Shown: positions 6,479 through 6,479 of the stretch, piece after piece
How positions within the stretch are numbered: the stretch's first letter is position 1
Layout of the letters: every line of letters begins with the position of its first letter
NCBI GenBank assembly: GCA_945875935.1
Contig: CAMCNE010000117.1
Span: 1-6,479 of the forward strand
DNA from: Bordetella parapertussis
GTDB taxonomy: Bacteria > Pseudomonadota > Gammaproteobacteria > Burkholderiales > Burkholderiaceae_C
Length of the DNA: 6,479 nt
Direction: 5' to 3'
Program-made: the position numbers and the translations under genes
The notes under the pieces: generated by a model
The model's input: the letters and a program-made list of their open reading frames with translations, nothing else
What the model was told of the DNA's origin: nothing
Database searches by the model: none

Positions 6479-6479
6479 C

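Overview
This window is a stretch of ordinary chromosome from a high-GC betaproteobacterium, most likely of the order Burkholderiales. The order is inferred from protein style and from the gene order ubiB - FmdB-type zinc ribbon - DUF502 - aspS, as I know it in that group; I could not run a search. Every supported gene lies on the minus strand, so transcription runs from right to left. There is no sign of mobile DNA, RNA genes, CRISPR or prophage, and the longest non-coding gap is about 70 bases.

Right part (about 6479 to 4887): the last 13 codons of an upstream gene overlap the start of ubiB by an ATGA junction. ubiB encodes the atypical kinase/ATPase needed for ubiquinone biosynthesis. It is followed by a short AT-rich gap with a perfect TATAAT -10 element, the clearest promoter in the window.

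Middle part (4814 to 1907): the promoter reads into a small FmdB-family zinc-ribbon protein with a long low-complexity tail, then a DUF502 inner-membrane protein with a GTG start, then aspS (aspartyl-tRNA synthetase). Gaps are 37 and 45 bases. Anticodon-domain residues His30 and Gly81 in AspRS match the non-discriminating type, which would also charge tRNA-Asn.

Left part (1899 to 1): minC starts 7 bases after the aspS stop, then come minD (46-base gap) and minE (3-base gap, cut by the window edge). Together they form the Min system that places the division septum at mid-cell. The tight aspS-minC spacing suggests that fmdB, DUF502, aspS and minCDE can form one long transcript.

I see no convincing undescribed system. 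The points most worth a second look are the join of aspS to minCDE, the non-discriminating AspRS signature, a 13-base repeat covering the ribosome binding sites of minD and DUF502, and an ATGTGA start-stop overlapping the DUF502 GTG start.
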